DNA of 64,000 nucleotides, from positions 10,575 through 74,574 of the forward strand of contig PLLE01000039.1 in NCBI GenBank assembly GCA_003141245.1, read 5' to 3'. This document shows positions 44,616 through 53,218 of the stretch, in pieces; position 1 is the stretch's first letter; the number at the start of each line of letters is the position of its first letter. This DNA comes from Chloroflexota bacterium (GTDB lineage: Bacteria; Chloroflexota; Limnocylindria; Limnocylindrales; CSP1-4). The translations under genes were made by a program, and so were the position numbers. The notes under the pieces are model-generated. The model was not told where the DNA came from. It saw only the letters and a list, made by a program, of their open reading frames with translations, and did no database searches.

Positions 44616-44738
44616 ATGGCCGAGTTCGAGTAGTTGCTCGATGAGTTCCTGCGCGAGGAATACGAGGAGTCGCCGGTCAACGCCAGCGATCTCGGGCGGA
44701 TCGAGTACGACGACTCCGGCAGCCGTCAGCCAGCCTGA
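44616..44738 (+). pseudogene. DUF885-like gene stump with an internal stop
   Basis: From ATG 44616 the frame gives MAEFE, a TAG at 44631, then LLDEFLREEYEE and SPVNASDLGRIEYDD. That is the N-terminal pattern of DUF885 proteins (about 550 residues). It ends at TGA 44738, inside the end of the convergent S-component gene. Only 40 codons remain. Confidence 0.5.
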
Positions 44739-45502
44739 AGAGCATCCACGATCTCGTAGCCGAGGCGGGCACGCAGTCTCCCTAGGGCCATGAGGACGGG
44801 CGTGCCCAGGGCCACGACCGCGATGGCATCGCCGATGGCGCGGAAGGCGTCCCAGGTTACGGACGTGGTGATGTAGTAGCGGCCGAACTGGGCGAGCGTG
44901 TCCACGGCCGGAAGACCGGGCGTCCAGCCGATGTTCTCGACGCCGCGATAGAAGGCGACCCAGCCCCAGATGTCGGTCAGAGCGCCATAGGCGAAGCCGG
45001 TCACGATCGCGACTCCGACGAGGACGGCCAGATCGAGCCTGCCCGGCAGCCACGACCTGCGATCCGCCCGGAGGCGCCGCACGACCGAACCGGCGAGACC
45101 GGCCGACGCGCCGACCCATCCGACGGCGAAGGTCTCGTATGGCAGCCACGGCCCGATCCCGCCCGTGACCAGCGCCGAAACCAGCAGCGAGAAGGCGCCC
45201 ACGAGAAACCCGTACGAGGCGCCGAACTCGTAGCCGGCGGCCAGGACCAGGAAGAAGATGGGGCTGAAGCCGCCGACGCCGTTGACCATCGCCAGGCGAA
45301 GCGCGGCATCGATCGCGGCGAGAGCCGCCAGTAGCGCAAGCCTCCCGGAATCGAGGCGGCGGGCGCCGGCCTCCATCAGCCCGAGCGATGCCACGGCGCC
45401 CAAGGTGACGGCCAGGGCAGGCACCTCCGGCGGCAGCCCGAGGCCGAGGAACGGCCAGATGAACAGAAGGATCCCGGCGATCGAGACGGCGGCAATGCTC
45501 AT
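44726..45502 (-). CDS. ECF transporter substrate-binding (S) component
   Basis: The 258-residue membrane protein has about seven or eight hydrophobic segments. These include LAMVNGVGGFSPIFFLVLAAG and FGASYGFLVGAFSLLVSALVTGGIGPWLPYE, a pattern typical of ECF S-components. It overlaps the ATPase gene by four bases, and the whole operon lies behind a cobalamin riboswitch, so cobalamin or a precursor is the likely vitamin. The specific S-family is not certain. Confidence 0.85.
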   Translation of the reverse strand: MSIAAVSIAGILLFIWPFLGLGLPPEVPALAVTLGAVASLGLMEAGARRLDSGRLALLAALAAIDAALRLAMVNGVGGFSPIFFLVLAAGYEFGASYGFLVGAFSLLVSALVTGGIGPWLPYETFAVGWVGASAGLAGSVVRRLRADRRSWLPGRLDLAVLVGVAIVTGFAYGALTDIWGWVAFYRGVENIGWTPGLPAVDTLAQFGRYYITTSVTWDAFRAIGDAIAVVALGTPVLMALGRLRARLGYEIVDALQAG

Positions 45503-46941
45503 CGGTGGTCCCCGCTGAGTGACGCTTCGGCCAGTTCCGTGACGCGGCCCGGCGCCAGCTCCGTGGCGCGGCCCGGCGCCAGCTCCGTGACGCGGCCGCC
45601 GCGCAGCTCGAAAGTTCGATCCGCCAGTTCCGCGACCAAGTCCGTGTCGTGCGTGGCCAGGACCACCGCGGATCCCCGATCAGTCAGGGCGCGGACGGCA
45701 GCGGCGAGCGAGCGGCGAGCGGCGAGGTCCATGCCGCGTGTCGGCTCGTCGAGCAGGACCAGGGTCGGGGAGCCGGCGAGGGTCGCGGCCAGCGCAGCCC
45801 GCTGCCGCTCGCCGGAGCTCAAGTCTCGCGGGTAGCGGTCGGCGAGGTGGCCAAGGCCGAAGGCCGCCAACATCGTCTCCGGCTCCTCGTCACCGCCGGT
45901 GCGGCGGAGAGTCAGGGCAACTTCGGCCCTGACCGTCGGCAGGTGGAGAAGCGCGCCGGGGTTCTGGGGCAGGTACGCCGTTCGGCCCACGGGGCGCCGC
46001 ACCGTGCCCGCCAGCGGAGGGAGCAGCCCGGCCAGCGTCCGAAGCAGCGTCGTCTTGCCGGAGCCGTTCGGGCCGAGCAGCGCCACGACCTCGCCCGCCG
46101 CCCCCGCCAGAGAGACGTCATCCAGGACGGCCTCGCGCGCCGGGTCGGCCGGGCCCGCGGAGACCTCGCGCAGCTCCCATGCGGGCTCCCCGGAGCCGAA
46201 CGACCGCTGGGCATGGGCGGGTCGTGGACTCGGCAGCGCCCCAGCGACTCCGGCCGTGACCCGGCCGCCCTCCACGATCAGCACCCGGTCCGCGGCGGGG
46301 CCGAGGGTCTCCAGGCGATGCTCCGCGACGACGACGGCCCGTCCCTCCGCCGCCAGACCGCGACACGCGGCCAGCACCGCGGCCGCTCCCTCCGGGTCGA
46401 GCTGCGACGTGGGTTCGTCCAGGGCCACGAGCTGCGGCCGAAGGACCAGGACCGCAGCCAGCTGCACCCGTTGACGTTCCCCGCCGGAGAGCGTCGCGAG
46501 CCGCCGCCCGCGCAGCCCTTCGATGCTCAGCCCGGCGAGCGCCTCGTCGACGCGGTCGTGCATCTCAGCGCGAGGCAACCCCAGGTTCTCCAGGCCGAAG
46601 GCGATCTCGCGCTCGACCGAGCCGTAGACCGACTGCGTCTCGACGTCCTGGAAGACCAGACCGACGCGCTGGGCAAGCCGCGGGATCGGCGTCCGAAACG
46701 GATCCATGCCGGCGACCTCGGCGCGGCCGGAGACGCGCCCGCCGTGGAACTGCGGCACCAGGCCGTCGAAGAGGCGCAGCAGCGTCGACTTGCCGCCGCC
46801 CGACTCCCCGGCAACCAGCGTCAGGCCGGGCCCGATCTCCAGGTCGACCGCGCGCAGCGAAGGCTCGCTCTGGTTCGGATACCAGTAGCTGACGCGATCG
46901 AAGCGGGCGATCGAACCGGCGGTAGTGGGCGACGCGGTCAT
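45499..46941 (-). CDS. ECF transporter ATPase, two fused ABC domains
   Basis: The 480-residue protein has two ABC domains. Domain 1 has Walker A GESGGGKST, signature LSGGERQR and Walker B LVALDEPTSQLD. Domain 2 has GPNGSGKTT, SSGERQR and LVLLDEPTRGMD. In most ECF systems EcfA1 and EcfA2 are separate; here they are one chain. The C-terminus carries three TELAPGR-type repeats. ATG 46941 overlaps the T-component stop by four bases. Confidence 0.93.
   Translation of the reverse strand: MTASPTTAGSIARFDRVSYWYPNQSEPSLRAVDLEIGPGLTLVAGESGGGKSTLLRLFDGLVPQFHGGRVSGRAEVAGMDPFRTPIPRLAQRVGLVFQDVETQSVYGSVEREIAFGLENLGLPRAEMHDRVDEALAGLSIEGLRGRRLATLSGGERQRVQLAAVLVLRPQLVALDEPTSQLDPEGAAAVLAACRGLAAEGRAVVVAEHRLETLGPAADRVLIVEGGRVTAGVAGALPSPRPAHAQRSFGSGEPAWELREVSAGPADPAREAVLDDVSLAGAAGEVVALLGPNGSGKTTLLRTLAGLLPPLAGTVRRPVGRTAYLPQNPGALLHLPTVRAEVALTLRRTGGDEEPETMLAAFGLGHLADRYPRDLSSGERQRAALAATLAGSPTLVLLDEPTRGMDLAARRSLAAAVRALTDRGSAVVLATHDTDLVAELADRTFELRGGRVTELAPGRATELAPGRVTELAEASLSGDHR
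45531..45602 (-). repeat. Three 24-bp repeats encoding TELAPGR(A/V)
   Basis: Units at 45531-45554, 45555-45578 and 45579-45602 differ by a few bases and lengthen the C-terminal tail of the ECF ATPase. They probably arose by slippage and have no clear function. Confidence 0.8.
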
Positions 46942-47846
46942 TTCGGGCGCCCCCGAAGGGCCGGCAGCGCCAGCGCCAGGCAGCTCGCCACGAGCACCGG
47001 GTGGATTGGCGGCATCGCCAGCGTCGGGTATGGATACCAGTCCACCGCCACGCCGACGATCCGCATGCCGACGAAGAGCGCGGCCGCACCGACGGCAGAG
47101 ACGACGACCGCGAGGTCCCACGGCGCCCAGGCCGAGCCGGCGTAGCTCGTCCGCCGACCGGCGCCGAAGGCACGCGCCTCCATCGCCTCGGCCAGCAGGA
47201 CCGAATCCTCGATCGCCGTCAGGACCACTGGCACTAGGACTTCGTTCCAGGAGCGAATCCCGCGGGGCCGCCAGCCGCGCATTCGTTGGGCATCGCTGAC
47301 CGCCGTGAAGGTTCGCCCGAAACCCGAGACGAGATTGAGCGAGGTGGCCACCGCGATCCCGGTCCGCTCCAGCGAGGCCGGCATCGCGTCGACGACATCG
47401 TGGGGCTCGAGGACCAATGAGAGCGGGGCCACGGCCAGCAGAGCGGCGACGAGCCCGAGCCCGAGCGCACCGCCGAACGCCAGCGACTCCAGCGTCAGCG
47501 GCCCACCCACGAGCGGCAGCCCGTCGGGCAGACGCGCGAACACGTCGGCGCCGGTGTGGCTGGCCAGGAGGTTGATGAGCGCGGCCAGAGCAGCGGCCAG
47601 CGTCACGGCCACCGCGAGCGGCCGCAGCCGGCGCTCCGGCGGCAGCCACGTCAGCAGGACGTTGAGCGCGATCAGCGCCACGAGTCCGCGATACACGGGG
47701 TTGTCCGTGACGAGGGCGACGGTGACCGCGGCGAGCGACCAGACGAGCCAGGCGCGCGGATGCAGGTCGGCCCGGACGGCGACGGGTGGCACGGCGACCG
47801 AGCCCGGCACCGCGGCCGAGCCTGGCGCGGCGGCTGTGACGGTCAC
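46938..47846 (-). CDS. ECF transporter transmembrane (T) component, CbiQ-like
   Basis: The 302-residue protein has a short Ala/Val/Pro leader, then several membrane helices and the coupling motifs of EcfT: DAMPASLERTGIAVATSLNLVSGF, SDAQRMRGWRPRG and EAMEARAFGAGRRTSY. These contact the ATPase domains. It starts at GTG 47846, overlapping the preceding stop (GTGA), and ends overlapping the ATPase start. Confidence 0.92.
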   Translation of the reverse strand: MTVTAAAPGSAAVPGSVAVPPVAVRADLHPRAWLVWSLAAVTVALVTDNPVYRGLVALIALNVLLTWLPPERRLRPLAVAVTLAAALAALINLLASHTGADVFARLPDGLPLVGGPLTLESLAFGGALGLGLVAALLAVAPLSLVLEPHDVVDAMPASLERTGIAVATSLNLVSGFGRTFTAVSDAQRMRGWRPRGIRSWNEVLVPVVLTAIEDSVLLAEAMEARAFGAGRRTSYAGSAWAPWDLAVVVSAVGAAALFVGMRIVGVAVDWYPYPTLAMPPIHPVLVASCLALALPALRGRPK

Positions 47847-48574
47847 GGACCTGGGCGCCGGCCGGCGACGGCTCGCAGGATCGCGAGCCCGGCCAGTCCC
47901 CCGCCGACCACAGCCGCTGCAAGCAGGCCCAGGTCCACGCCCCCGGACGGCGTCGGAGCCGGCGTCTCGTGGCGCGGGGTTGCGCCGGCAGTGGCTCCGG
48001 CCGATGCCGTGGCGCCGACAATTCCTACCGTCGGCGTCGCGGAAGAGGCGCTCGGTCGGCCGGGCGCCGCGCTGCCGAGCGTGGTCTGTGAGGGCGGCGC
48101 GGCGCACACCCCAGCGGGCGACGGCGGCGCGGCCGGGACCCCCGAGGCTGGCACGTAACGGAATCCTTCCGCGTCGCCGTCGTGGAGGGCCAGGGCGGAG
48201 ATGCCCACGTTGGCGAGCTGCCACGACCCGCCGGCTTGGGCGACGAAGACGGCCCAGTAGCGGTCCGTTCCGGGGCACTCGGCGTACCGCGCCGGCTCCC
48301 CGTCGAGGGCGCAGGCGGCGTCGCCGAAGTCGCCGAAGCTCTGGCTCGACCAGCCGATCCCAGAGAGGGTCAGCAGCTGCTCGCCGGAGATGGCGTCCGT
48401 GTCGAAGGCGACGCAGCGCGTCACGGTCGAGCCGTCGGCGTGCTCCACGACCAGGGCTGCGCTGTGCGACCCCGAGGCGGCGCACGGCGAGGCGGCGGGG
48501 GTTCCCGGCGCGAGCGAAGCGAGCGCCGCCAGCGCCGCGGCGATGGGCAGGATCAGCGCGATGCGTCGCAACAT
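47843..48574 (-). CDS. Surface protein with transcobalamin-beta-like (DUF4430-type) domain
   Basis: The 243-residue protein has a signal peptide (cleavage after about 28). Its domain has HADGSTVTRCVAFDTDAISG, LSGIGW, DAACALDGE, DRYWAVFVAQAGGSW and NVGISALALHDGDAEGFRYV, the pattern of DUF4430 proteins found beside ECF genes. A Pro/Ala/Thr stalk and a C-terminal membrane helix ending in Arg/Pro follow. The domain is related to the beta domain of intrinsic factor and transcobalamin. ATG 48574 has GGGGAGG. Behind a cobalamin riboswitch, it most likely captures a corrinoid for the ECF importer. Confidence 0.78.
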   Translation of the reverse strand: MLRRIALILPIAAALAALASLAPGTPAASPCAASGSHSAALVVEHADGSTVTRCVAFDTDAISGEQLLTLSGIGWSSQSFGDFGDAACALDGEPARYAECPGTDRYWAVFVAQAGGSWQLANVGISALALHDGDAEGFRYVPASGVPAAPPSPAGVCAAPPSQTTLGSAAPGRPSASSATPTVGIVGATASAGATAGATPRHETPAPTPSGGVDLGLLAAAVVGGGLAGLAILRAVAGRRPGP

Positions 48575-48768
48575 CGCCTCCCCAGCCGGGCCATCGGAGC
48601 CCATCCGCCGCCCAGCACGACCACGAGGCCGCGGAGGTATCGGAGAGCGGCAGTTGCCCGCTCCGAATCGGTGGCTGTGGCAGCCGAGGTAGGGAGAGTC
48701 GCTGTCGAACCGAGCGGCAACGTGAGGAGGGTCGCCAGTATCGCGCTGGCGACGACCGGTCTTCGCAT
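48553..48768 (-). CDS. 71-residue secreted protein; likely stump of an alpha-barrel (prenyltransferase-like) partner
   Basis: ATG 48768 with GGAGGAAGA begins a good signal peptide (VVASAILATLLTLPLGS). Then comes ERATAALRYLRGL, which is how prenyltransferase/squalene-cyclase-type alpha-barrel domains begin. After that the frame is uninformative and overlaps the next gene by 22 bases. In related operons a full alpha-barrel protein precedes the DUF4430 protein, mirroring the alpha and beta domains of transcobalamin. I infer an internal deletion, but a small functional peptide is possible. Confidence 0.55.
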   Translation of the reverse strand: MRRPVVASAILATLLTLPLGSTATLPTSAATATDSERATAALRYLRGLVVVLGGGWAPMARLGRRCCDASR

Positions 48769-48861
48769 TCTTCCTCCGGCGGCATTGCCCGCCTGCCGGA
48801 GGGGACCTCGCCGCCGGAGGCCTCCCATCCGATCCGCGCAGGTGGGTGACGTGCGCCGTTC

Positions 48862-49020
48862 GGTCAGGTCTCCTGGCTCGCGGATCATCGCTGCTGGCCG
48901 CCTTCCCGGGCTTTGGGCCCCGTGGCATGTGGCCAGCCGCTCCTCGCTCACAGTTGCGCGACAGCGCCGGTTTCGCACCGGCTTCCCTGATACGAGCGGC
49001 TCTATTCGTGATGGCATGCG
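48862..49020 (-). ncRNA. Cobalamin riboswitch
   Basis: On the minus strand, AGCCGCTC (49001-48994) is followed by GGGAA, then GCCGGTGCGAAACCGGCG, GCGCAACTGTGAG, and the closing GAGCGGCT. The 3' part has GCCAGGAGACCTGAC (48878-48864). These match the B12-box core of AdoCbl riboswitches. It lies 95 bp upstream of the first gene of the ECF/transcobalamin-like operon, so cobalamin should repress uptake. Exact ends are approximate. Confidence 0.9.
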
Positions 49021-49237
49021 GAGGTTACAGCGCCAGGCGTCTGCGCGTTACGGCGGCTGGTGCGGATGCCCGTCTCGGCGGGCATATGGCAGCCTGGCGA
49101 TGCCAACGCCGAAGCCGATCGGGCGGTTCACGCTGAGCCGGAGATCGTCGATTCGGCTGTTCGAAGACATCGTTCTGCTGTTACGCTCTTCGCCGTTCTG
49201 GCGCTCGGGTTGCCACCAGCGCCGCAAAGAGGCCGGA

Positions 49238-49879
49238 GTGAGTCGATCCATTGGCACCGGAGATCGAGGCACGGTCACTACGCTTGCATCCAGGTCCGAA
49301 GGCACGCTGATCCAACCGCTGGCGCGGATCAACACGCCGACGCCGAAGAACGTGGCGGTCTTCGCGCTTTCGCTGCTGCTGTGGCCGACGGCCGTCGCGA
49401 TCGCAGTGGCACTGCTGACTCGAAGCATCGACCTCCGGGTGTGGCTCGTTCTCGCCGCCGCGTGGTCCATGGTCGAGTTCTGGCTTCGCAACCCGCACCA
49501 GGTGACGCTCGAGCGGCAGGCATCCGAATCGGCCGGCAGCGACGGCTACGACCTGCGCGTTCGAAGCTGGGGGTCGATCCTGCTGCGGTCACCCGGCGAA
49601 ACGATCGCCCTGGGGCCCGACAGCCGGCTGGTTCGAAACGTCGGCGTCGTCGATTGTTCGACGGGTCGCCTGCGCGAGCTGCGCATCTATCGCTGGCAAT
49701 TCGCGGAACTGGTCCGCGCCTTCGAACAGGCCGGCTTCGAGCTGCACGACGAGTGCGTTGTCAAGGCGCGCCGTCCATCTAAGGTCGGCCGGTGGAACCT
49801 GGCCGCGCTATTGGGTGTGGCGATCGTCGGCGCGGCCCTCGTCGGCGCCGCCGCTCTGTTCGTCGCAACTCATGGCTGA
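49238..49879 (+). CDS. Membrane protein of unknown function
   Basis: The 213-residue protein has two hydrophobic stretches near residues 37-75 (VAVFALSLLLWPTAVAIAVA, then LRVWLVLAAAWSMVEFWL), a soluble region of about 100 residues (YDLRVRSWGSILLRSPGE, TGRLRELRIYRWQFAELVRA), and a C-terminal helix (LLGVAIVGAALVGAAALFV). Start GTG 49238 has AGAGG upstream. It does not match a family I know. Confidence 0.65.
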   Translation: MSRSIGTGDRGTVTTLASRSEGTLIQPLARINTPTPKNVAVFALSLLLWPTAVAIAVALLTRSIDLRVWLVLAAAWSMVEFWLRNPHQVTLERQASESAGSDGYDLRVRSWGSILLRSPGETIALGPDSRLVRNVGVVDCSTGRLRELRIYRWQFAELVRAFEQAGFELHDECVVKARRPSKVGRWNLAALLGVAIVGAALVGAAALFVATHG

Positions 49880-49885
49880 CTCCCT

Positions 49886-51130
49886 CTAGAGCGAGGCCCG
49901 CAGGATCCCGGCGATCTCGTCGTCGGTGAGCACGATCGGGTTGGTCTTCATGCTGCTGCCGCGCGAGTCGGCGACGATGGCCGGGATCTCGACCTCGCCG
50001 ATGCCGTAGACCGAAAGGCGCGGGACGGAGAGTCGGGCACGCCATTCTTCCAGCAGCGCGACCAGCGCCGCGCGCGCCGTCGCATCGTCGTTCATCGTCG
50101 TTGAGTCGTGGCCGGTCAGCAGCCGGCCCAGAAACGCGTAACCCTCGAGTGCCGCGTTCGCCGGTTCTCGCTCTTCGAGCGCCGTCACGTTGACTCGCGT
50201 CGCAGCGGCGAGCGTCGCCCCGCACGCCACTCCGTGCGGAATCGGGAACAACGCCCCGAGCGGCGAGGCGACTCCATGGACGGCGCCCAATCCCGTCTGA
50301 GCCAGGCAGATCCCAGAGCAGAGCGCCGCCGTCGCCATCCGAGCGCGGCCGTCGGCAGCCGCGTCGCCACCTCCGCGCCCCGCGACCGCCTCCTCGTACC
50401 AGAGCACGAGCCCTTCGCGTGCCGCGACCAGGCCGGCGTGCGCCATCGCCCGCGACGTAGGGTTGGCCCGCGTGGAGACGTAGGACTCAAGCAGTTGCGT
50501 CAGCGCGTCCATGCCGTTAGCGGCGATCAGCTCCGGCGGGCAGCTCCGCAGCAGGTCCGGATCGACGATCGCTACGCGGGCGATCAGGGCCTCGTCGCGG
50601 AAGGAACGCTTGAAGCCGCCCGGACCGCGAACGCTGAGGACGGCGTTCTTGGTAGCCTCGCTGCCTGTCCCGGCAGTCGTCGGAACGGCCACGAAGGGCA
50701 CGGCCGGACCCAAGTACGGCAGCCCCGGCCCGATACCCTCGAGATGATCCATCACCGAATTGCCCGGGATCAGCAGGCCGGCGACCGCCTTGGCGGTGTC
50801 GAGCACGCTGCCGCCGCCGATACCGACGACCACGTCCACCTGCCCGCGCCCGCGCCCTTGCCCGCTCCCCCGGACGCGCGCGACGATTCTGTCGATCAGC
50901 GTCGGCGAGGGCTCGCCCGAAACGCCTTCGACCTCGAATTCGACGCCGGCGGCAGACAGGCTCGCGCCGATGCGAACCCAGTCGTCGCCCCCGGTGAAAC
51001 CCGGTTGTCGAACCACCACCAGGGCGCGCCGCCCGAATCGGCGGGCGATCCGTGGCAACTCGGCGACCTTCCCGGGACCGGCAACGATCTCCGGCAGCCG
51101 CATCGTCGAGACGTACTCGAAGCCTTCCAT
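49886..51130 (-). CDS. Iron-containing alcohol dehydrogenase
   Basis: The 414-residue protein has the dehydroquinate-synthase-like fold: GPGKVAELPRIARRFG, VDVVVGIGGGSVLDTAKAVAGL (NAD site), VPTTAGTGSEATKNAVLS, NGMDALTQLLESYVS and the metal-binding His cluster AVHGVASPLGALFPIPHG. It oxidises or reduces an alcohol with NAD(P). The closely following monooxygenase-like gene upstream (7-bp gap) suggests an operon. Substrate not defined. Confidence 0.92.
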   Translation of the reverse strand: MEGFEYVSTMRLPEIVAGPGKVAELPRIARRFGRRALVVVRQPGFTGGDDWVRIGASLSAAGVEFEVEGVSGEPSPTLIDRIVARVRGSGQGRGRGQVDVVVGIGGGSVLDTAKAVAGLLIPGNSVMDHLEGIGPGLPYLGPAVPFVAVPTTAGTGSEATKNAVLSVRGPGGFKRSFRDEALIARVAIVDPDLLRSCPPELIAANGMDALTQLLESYVSTRANPTSRAMAHAGLVAAREGLVLWYEEAVAGRGGGDAAADGRARMATAALCSGICLAQTGLGAVHGVASPLGALFPIPHGVACGATLAAATRVNVTALEEREPANAALEGYAFLGRLLTGHDSTTMNDDATARAALVALLEEWRARLSVPRLSVYGIGEVEIPAIVADSRGSSMKTNPIVLTDDEIAGILRASL

Positions 51131-51137
51131 CGTCCCG

Positions 51138-51449
51138 CTACTTGCCCGCCTCGGACGCCGCGGGGAAGAGGCCGTCGTACCGGACCCCGACTCGTGGCTC
51201 GGCCATCCAGTCGGCCGCTATATCGCGCCAGGCCAGGTAGTGGGGCGTCTCCTTGTGCGCCTTCGCCGAGGCTTCGTCCTCATAGGCCTCATAGACCACG
51301 AAACGGGTCTGATCGTCGACCGACTGAAGGATGTCGAAGCGGAGGTTGCCCGGCTCCCGAACCGAGCCCTCGTGATTCATTCGGATCGACTCGATGAAGT
51401 CGGCCACGTGTTCCGGCTTTACGTGGACGTTGACCAGGGTCACGTACAT
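51138..51449 (-). CDS. Antibiotic-biosynthesis-monooxygenase (ABM) domain protein
   Basis: The 103-residue ferredoxin-like protein begins MYVTLVNVHVKPEHVADFIE and has SVREPGNLRFDILQSVDD and FVVYEAYEDEASAKAHKETPHY. This resembles LsrG/YgiN small oxygenases or isomerases. GGAGGA precedes the ATG. It is co-transcribed with the alcohol dehydrogenase gene downstream. Confidence 0.9.
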   Translation of the reverse strand: MYVTLVNVHVKPEHVADFIESIRMNHEGSVREPGNLRFDILQSVDDQTRFVVYEAYEDEASAKAHKETPHYLAWRDIAADWMAEPRVGVRYDGLFPAASEAGK

Positions 51450-51528
51450 GGCTCCTCCCTGTGATGGCGCGCGGCATCCGCGATGCCTCAATCATCGGGC
51501 ATCGGTCGAGAAGTGACGCGAACACGAC

Positions 51529-52671
51529 CTACGAGGCAGAGGGGACGAGCGGCGGGGGCGGAGTCAGCGTCTGCCAGACGATCTGGGCGATCATCATCGT
51601 TTCGATCGGGCTGCACCCCACACCGGGACAGACCGCCAGGACGCGCGGCTGCTCGACCCGCGCCACGACTATCTGGTCGCGCAGCGAATCCGGCAGGTCG
51701 ACATTGGTGCCGACCTTGACGCCATCGAGCATCCAGTAGCCGCAGGCTGGCGGGTTCGCGACAGTTGCCGCCGGCAATGCCGAAGGACAAGGTGACACGT
51801 CCAGCGTGAGCTTGCCGCCGAACAGGAATGTCAACGATGTCGAAAGGTTCGAGGCTCGATAGACCTTTTCTCCGCCGATCGCCGTGGGCACGCCATCTGG
51901 CCCGATCTGGACGGCGCCCGTGTAACTCGAGCCGGCCGACGGCCCGGTAACCTCGGACGAGGCCGCGTCCCCGGAGGTCGGCGGGGCGACCGACGGTGTC
52001 GGGCTGACCTGGAAGGTGGCGCCCCGCCAGACCACCGCTTCGACGACGACGCCGGCCTGGCACTGCGCCCGGACGCCTGCCGGACACTGGGCCGCCAGCG
52101 GGTCGTTCACGTGGACTCGAGCCACGACCATCTCATCGTTCGGCTCGTCGATGTTGCTCTCGGGGGCGACCTGGAGGCCGTCGATCGTGCGCAGGTAGCA
52201 GTACGGGATCAGCTGCTGCTCGGCGGCCGATTTGTCGACCGGCATCGGGCAGGGCGGGACAAACTCCGGCTTGGTGAACGGACCACCCAGCAGGAAGCTG
52301 CCAGAGAGACTCGCGAACGAGGCCTGGTCTGCCGCGCGGTAGACATGCTGGCCATCGATCTGCGTCGGGATGCCGTCGCTGCCTGGGCTGACGCCACTCG
52401 ATCCCGGGGCGGGAGCCACCGGCGCGGCGCTAGGGATCAGCAGCGGCGAGCCGACGATCGCGACCAGCAGGATCGCAGCGATCCCCACCGGGACCGCCAA
52501 GAGACGCGGCCAAGTGTGGCGCGTTCTCCCCTTCTCGGCCGCGCCGCGCGGGTGGAGACGGAGGGCTGGATAGTCGCGCTCCGCGCGGTCCAGCTCCGTC
52601 GCGAATCGGCTGGCCAGCCGCTCCTCGAGTCTGTCGTTGGCGGAAGCGCCACCACTCTCGTCAATCTTCAT
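51529..52671 (-). CDS. Membrane-anchored protein paired with an ECF sigma factor (probable anti-sigma)
   Basis: The 380-residue protein has a cytoplasmic N-terminus of about 55 residues, one helix (LLAVPVGIAAILLVAIVGS) and an extracytoplasmic part made of two related units. Each starts like DGIPTQIDGQHVYRAADQ and DGVPTAIGGEKVYRASNL and contains FLLGGPF/FLFGGKL and cysteine pairs. Its ATG overlaps the sigma gene by 11 bases. The position and topology fit an anti-sigma factor, but no classical zinc-binding motif is seen. Confidence 0.7.
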   Translation of the reverse strand: MKIDESGGASANDRLEERLASRFATELDRAERDYPALRLHPRGAAEKGRTRHTWPRLLAVPVGIAAILLVAIVGSPLLIPSAAPVAPAPGSSGVSPGSDGIPTQIDGQHVYRAADQASFASLSGSFLLGGPFTKPEFVPPCPMPVDKSAAEQQLIPYCYLRTIDGLQVAPESNIDEPNDEMVVARVHVNDPLAAQCPAGVRAQCQAGVVVEAVVWRGATFQVSPTPSVAPPTSGDAASSEVTGPSAGSSYTGAVQIGPDGVPTAIGGEKVYRASNLSTSLTFLFGGKLTLDVSPCPSALPAATVANPPACGYWMLDGVKVGTNVDLPDSLRDQIVVARVEQPRVLAVCPGVGCSPIETMMIAQIVWQTLTPPPPLVPSAS

Positions 52672-53218
52672 CGAGCCACTCCCGGAGTCGCGCCAGCCCG
52701 GTTTTGAGCCGGGCCTTAGCTGTGTTCTCCGTGATGCCGAGGGCATCGGCCGTTTCGCGCACGGAGAGTCCGACCATGTGGTGGAGGACCACGGCGGCTC
52801 GGATCGGGCGCGACAGGCGCCTGAGCGCCTCGTCGAGATCGATCGATTCGGAACTCTCCGGGCCGCCCATCGGCAGTTCGTGGACCTCCGGGTCAAGCCG
52901 AATCGTCCGACGCAGACGCCGAACGACCCGCAGCGCCTCGCGCGTCTGGACGGTCAGGAGCCAGACCCGAATCGCCCGCGAGTCCCGGATCGTCGGCGCT
53001 GCACGCAGCGCCCGCTCAAAGGTCGTCTGAACCAGATCCTCGGCCTCGGCTTCGTCCCGGGCGATTGCCCGAGCCGCGGCCAGAAGCAACGGGCCGTGGA
53101 CGTGCAGCGTGGCGATCCACTCCGCAGTCGGTGCCAGCGCCGGCACGGGGCGCGAGGCGCGCGGCCCGGAGACTCGGTCCTCGTCGTTCCTGTCGAGTGT
53201 TCCCGTGATGACCCTCAC
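52661..53218 (-). CDS. ECF-type RNA polymerase sigma factor
   Basis: The 185-residue protein has sigma region 2 (AARAIARDEAEAEDLVQTTFERAL, with the RAIRVWLLTV segment) and region 4 (RRLSRPIRAAVVLHHMVGLS, RETADALGITENTAKARLKTGLARLREWL). It would redirect RNA polymerase under a signal sensed by the membrane protein encoded next to it. The start is taken at 53218. Confidence 0.93.
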   Translation of the reverse strand: MRVITGTLDRNDEDRVSGPRASRPVPALAPTAEWIATLHVHGPLLLAAARAIARDEAEAEDLVQTTFERALRAAPTIRDSRAIRVWLLTVQTREALRVVRRLRRTIRLDPEVHELPMGGPESSESIDLDEALRRLSRPIRAAVVLHHMVGLSVRETADALGITENTAKARLKTGLARLREWLDED

